DNA of 64,000 bases from Firmicutes bacterium CAG:341 (GTDB lineage Bacteria > Bacillota > Clostridia > Oscillospirales > Acutalibacteraceae), in NCBI GenBank assembly GCA_000434995.1, contig FR895318.1, forward strand, positions 1 through 64,000, in the 5' to 3' direction. The position numbers and the translations under genes were made by a program. Below, in pieces: positions 61,944 through 64,000 of the stretch. Every line of letters begins with the position of its first letter. Positions within the stretch are counted from its first letter, which is position 1. Below the pieces are notes generated by a model. It did no database searches, was not told where the DNA came from, and was given only the letters and a program-made list of their open reading frames with translations.

Positions 61944-62636
61944 TTATATAATATGTGCAAAAATGATTGCACCCAAAACAGTAAGTATACCCGATACAGC
62001 GATTGAAAGGCTGCTCATAGCACCCTCAACCTCTCCAAGTTCCATTGCTTTGGCTGTGCCGATTGCGTGCGAAGATGTGCCGATAGCAATACCTTTGGCA
62101 ATAGGATGATTGATTTTAAATATTTTGCAAATTCCATCTGCTAAAATATTGCCTAACACACCTGTTATAACTATTACTGCAACAGTTATTGTTACATACC
62201 CGCCAAGCTCTTCGCTTACTCCCATTCCGATAGCGGTAGTAATAGATTTCGGCAGTAATGTTACATATTCCTTATGTGACAGTTTAAATATAATAGCCAA
62301 AACCATAATAGTGGTAAGACTTGTTAAAACACCCGACAAGATACCGAAAAGCACCGCTTTATGATTCTTTTTCAGAAGTTCAATTTGCTGATAAAGCGGA
62401 ATTGCAAGGCAGGCAGTAGCCGGAGTTAACAGCCAGCTCAAGTATTTAGCACCGTCATTATAAGTATCATAATCAATATTACAGTACAAAAGAAATACAA
62501 TAGTAATAACAATAGAAATAAGAAGAGGATTAAAAATACCCATCTTAAATTTTTTCTTTAAAAATGAACCGAAAGCGTAAGATAAAAGGCTTACTGTAAC
62601 ACCTAAAAATGCCGAGCTTTCAAAAAACTCACTCAT
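61944..62636 (-). CDS. lrgB: LrgB-family membrane protein
   Basis: A 230-aa protein with six to eight hydrophobic helices. LLTPATACLAIPLYQ, KSITTAIGMGVSEELGG and GTSSHAIGTAKAMELGE match LrgB/CidB proteins. With LrgA it has been linked to holin-like control of autolysis and, in other species, to export of pyruvate or glycolate. Overlaps the end of lrgA by 8 bp. Confidence 0.93.
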   Translation of the reverse strand: MSEFFESSAFLGVTVSLLSYAFGSFLKKKFKMGIFNPLLISIVITIVFLLYCNIDYDTYNDGAKYLSWLLTPATACLAIPLYQQIELLKKNHKAVLFGILSGVLTSLTTIMVLAIIFKLSHKEYVTLLPKSITTAIGMGVSEELGGYVTITVAVIVITGVLGNILADGICKIFKINHPIAKGIAIGTSSHAIGTAKAMELGEVEGAMSSLSIAVSGILTVLGAIIFAHII

Positions 62637-63021
62637 TTACCGTACCCTCACTTTCGCTGCTCTTTTTTTCTTGGGCTTTAATAATTCTCTGCGATACCCG
62701 CCCACTGACAGCCATTACTGTAATAAGAGATATAACCGTTATCACAACCACCGGAATAATCAGCGGTTTTAAAACTCCCCAGCTTTTCATCAGTCCCACG
62801 CCGGCCGGAATAAACATAAGCGGCATTATTTCAATAAGAAACATACCTGCATCCTTTACAGCTTCAAGTTTAATAACTTTAGTGCAAAGGCACACGAATA
62901 AAATCACCATGGCATAAATACTTGCCGGAACAGGCGCAGGAATAAGAAAATTAAGTCCCTCGCCCATAAATGAAATTAAAAGTATAATTAAAAATTGCTT
63001 AACATATTTCAATCTTTTCAC
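62629..63021 (-). CDS. lrgA: LrgA/CidA-family holin-like protein
   Basis: A 130-aa membrane protein with four helices; the PAPVPASIYAMVILFVCL segment and FIPAGVGLMKSW are the family hallmarks. I take GTG 63021 as start (MKRLKYVK) after an AGG site; a TTG one codon earlier is possible. First gene of the lrgAB pair, divergent from the nucleoside phosphorylase gene. Confidence 0.9.
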   Translation of the reverse strand: MKRLKYVKQFLIILLISFMGEGLNFLIPAPVPASIYAMVILFVCLCTKVIKLEAVKDAGMFLIEIMPLMFIPAGVGLMKSWGVLKPLIIPVVVITVISLITVMAVSGRVSQRIIKAQEKKSSESEGTVNE

Positions 63022-63048
63022 CAAACCTAATTAAAATTACGATTATTT

Positions 63049-63076
63049 AGTATATCACGATAAAGCTTTGTGTCAA
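63049..63076 (-). promoter_or_regulatory. Promoter of lrgAB
   Basis: Minus-strand -35 TTGACA (63071-63076), 16-bp spacer, -10 TATACT (63049-63054) with an upstream TG. Confidence 0.7.
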
Positions 63077-63127
63077 TTGTAGAATTTACAGATTTTTTTG
63101 CGAATTTTAATAAAAATTTGTTTATAT

Positions 63128-63156
63128 TTGATTTTTTTAAAAAATTGATATATTAT
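63128..63156 (+). promoter_or_regulatory. Promoter of the purine nucleoside phosphorylase gene
   Basis: -35 TTGATT (63128-63133), 17-bp spacer, -10 TATTAT (63151-63156). Leader of about 25 nt with AGGTG. Confidence 0.6.
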
Positions 63157-63188
63157 TGACTTATAAATTAGTAAAAGCAGGTGATAAA

Positions 63189-64000
63189 ATGAGCCTTTAT
63201 GATAAAGCAAACGAAACAGCAAATTACATAAAATCAAAAATAAAAAATATTCCCGATACCGCAATTGTGCTCGGCAGCGGACTTGGAATGTTTGCAAATG
63301 AAATTGAAAAAGAACTTGTACTTGACTATAAAGATATTCCGAATTTCCCCATATCCACCGTACCGGGCCATAACGGAAAGCTTATATTCGGCAAAATCGG
63401 AGAAAAGAAAATAATCGCAATGCAAGGCAGATTTCATCTTTATGAGGGATACGGCGTTGAGCAGGTAACTTTTCCCGTTCGTGTTTTTCAACTTTTAAAT
63501 GTAAAAAACTATATAGTCACAAACGCATCCGGTGCTATAAATCTTAATTATAAACCCGGCGATTTAATGATAATAAGCGACCATATCGGCCTTTTTTGCC
63601 CAAGCGCACTCTTTGGCAAAAATGATGAAAGATTCGGAACACGCTTTCCGTCAATGTGTGAAGCTTACAACAAAGATTTAATCAAAATTGCAGAAAAAGC
63701 CGCACAAAAATGCAAACTGAATGTTCACAAAGGTGTATATTGCTACTGCAAAGGTCCAATGTTTGAAACTCCTGCCGAAATCAGATTTTTACGAACTGCC
63801 GGTGCAGACGCAGTCGGAATGTCAACAGTACCCGAAGTTGTATGTGCAAATCACGCCGGAATGAAAGTTTTGGGCATATCGTGTATGACAAATATGGCTG
63901 CCGGAATACTTGACAAACCTTTAACCCACATTGAAGTTATGGAAACAGGCAAAAAGGTTGAAAAAGAATTTTCCGCATTTATGAAAGAAATAATAAAATC
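63189..64000 (+). CDS. punA: Purine nucleoside phosphorylase (partial, 3' end beyond the window)
   Basis: Splits purine nucleosides with phosphate for base salvage. About 270 residues are present and the frame stays open at the edge; the trimeric family is usually 270-275 aa, so only a few codons are missing. Seen: VLGSGLG phosphate loop near the start, the TVPGHNGKL segment, GRFHLYEGY, TNASGAIN, the KGPMFETPAEIRF active-site Glu, VGMSTVPEVV and SCMTNMAAG. Start ATG 63189 follows AGGTG. Divergent from lrgAB. Confidence 0.93.
   Translation, partial: MSLYDKANETANYIKSKIKNIPDTAIVLGSGLGMFANEIEKELVLDYKDIPNFPISTVPGHNGKLIFGKIGEKKIIAMQGRFHLYEGYGVEQVTFPVRVFQLLNVKNYIVTNASGAINLNYKPGDLMIISDHIGLFCPSALFGKNDERFGTRFPSMCEAYNKDLIKIAEKAAQKCKLNVHKGVYCYCKGPMFETPAEIRFLRTAGADAVGMSTVPEVVCANHAGMKVLGISCMTNMAAGILDKPLTHIEVMETGKKVEKEFSAFMKEIIK

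Overview
The window is a low-GC (roughly 35-40 % by eye) Gram-positive chromosome segment, most likely from a spore-forming gut member of the Clostridia (Ruminococcaceae/Oscillospirales-like). The grounds are the gene content and order (rpsD inside the S10-spc-alpha cluster, HPr kinase, WhiA, RapZ, DnaE-type polymerase next to pfkA), sporulation genes (spoIVB, cotJC-type manganese catalase, ypeB), strong AAGGAGG-type ribosome binding sites and many TTGACA-N17-TATAAT promoters. I see no insertion sequence, prophage, CRISPR array or tRNA.

Layout. 0.1-5.4 kb: guaA, then a GH20 hexosaminidase / membrane M28 peptidase pair and a HAD phosphatase. 5.4-11.4 kb: a YitT membrane protein, a response regulator - histidine kinase - HtrA operon, and a DUF815 AAA+ ATPase. 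11.6-14.0 kb: a FadR-type GntR regulator, ilvC and a small lipoprotein, all on the + strand. 14.1-29.7 kb: one 31-gene minus-strand ribosomal cluster from rpsJ to rplQ (with secY, adk, map, infA, rpoA), preceded by a structured leader of about 330 nt with its own terminator-like hairpin. 29.8-33.8 kb: two copies of a two-gene module (secreted protein divergent from a small XRE regulator), with spoIVB between them. 33.9-43.8 kb: a DUF2798 membrane protein, then the operon hprK-ROK kinase-murB-rapZ-whiA-dnaE-pfkA. 43.9-50.7 kb: a glycosyltransferase, cotJC-like gene, LCP enzyme, RNase P RNA, an aldolase / IolC-like kinase pair and a DUF1275 protein. 50.7-60.1 kb: GH13 alpha-glycosidase and glycogen phosphorylase, then proB-proA-beta-propeller protein-flippase. 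60.2-64.0 kb: ypeB, a small lipoprotein, lrgAB, and purine nucleoside phosphorylase running off the right edge.

How the parts fit. Most of the window is housekeeping: translation, DNA replication, wall synthesis (murB, LCP, flippase, WhiA, RapZ), glycolysis and its control (HPr kinase, glucokinase, PfkA), glycogen breakdown (GlgP, GH13) and purine metabolism (guaA, punA). The least ordinary parts are regulatory or modular: the duplicated secreted-protein/XRE loci, each with a pair of 16-bp palindromes of a different sequence set 25-27 bp apart between back-to-back promoters; the S10 leader, whose closing helix shares three bases with a terminator-like stem; a GTCNGACAAC operator shared by the GntR gene and the ilvC leader; a structured spacer before rplB; an M28 peptidase interrupted by membrane helices; and a glycogen phosphorylase with a lysine-rich tail.
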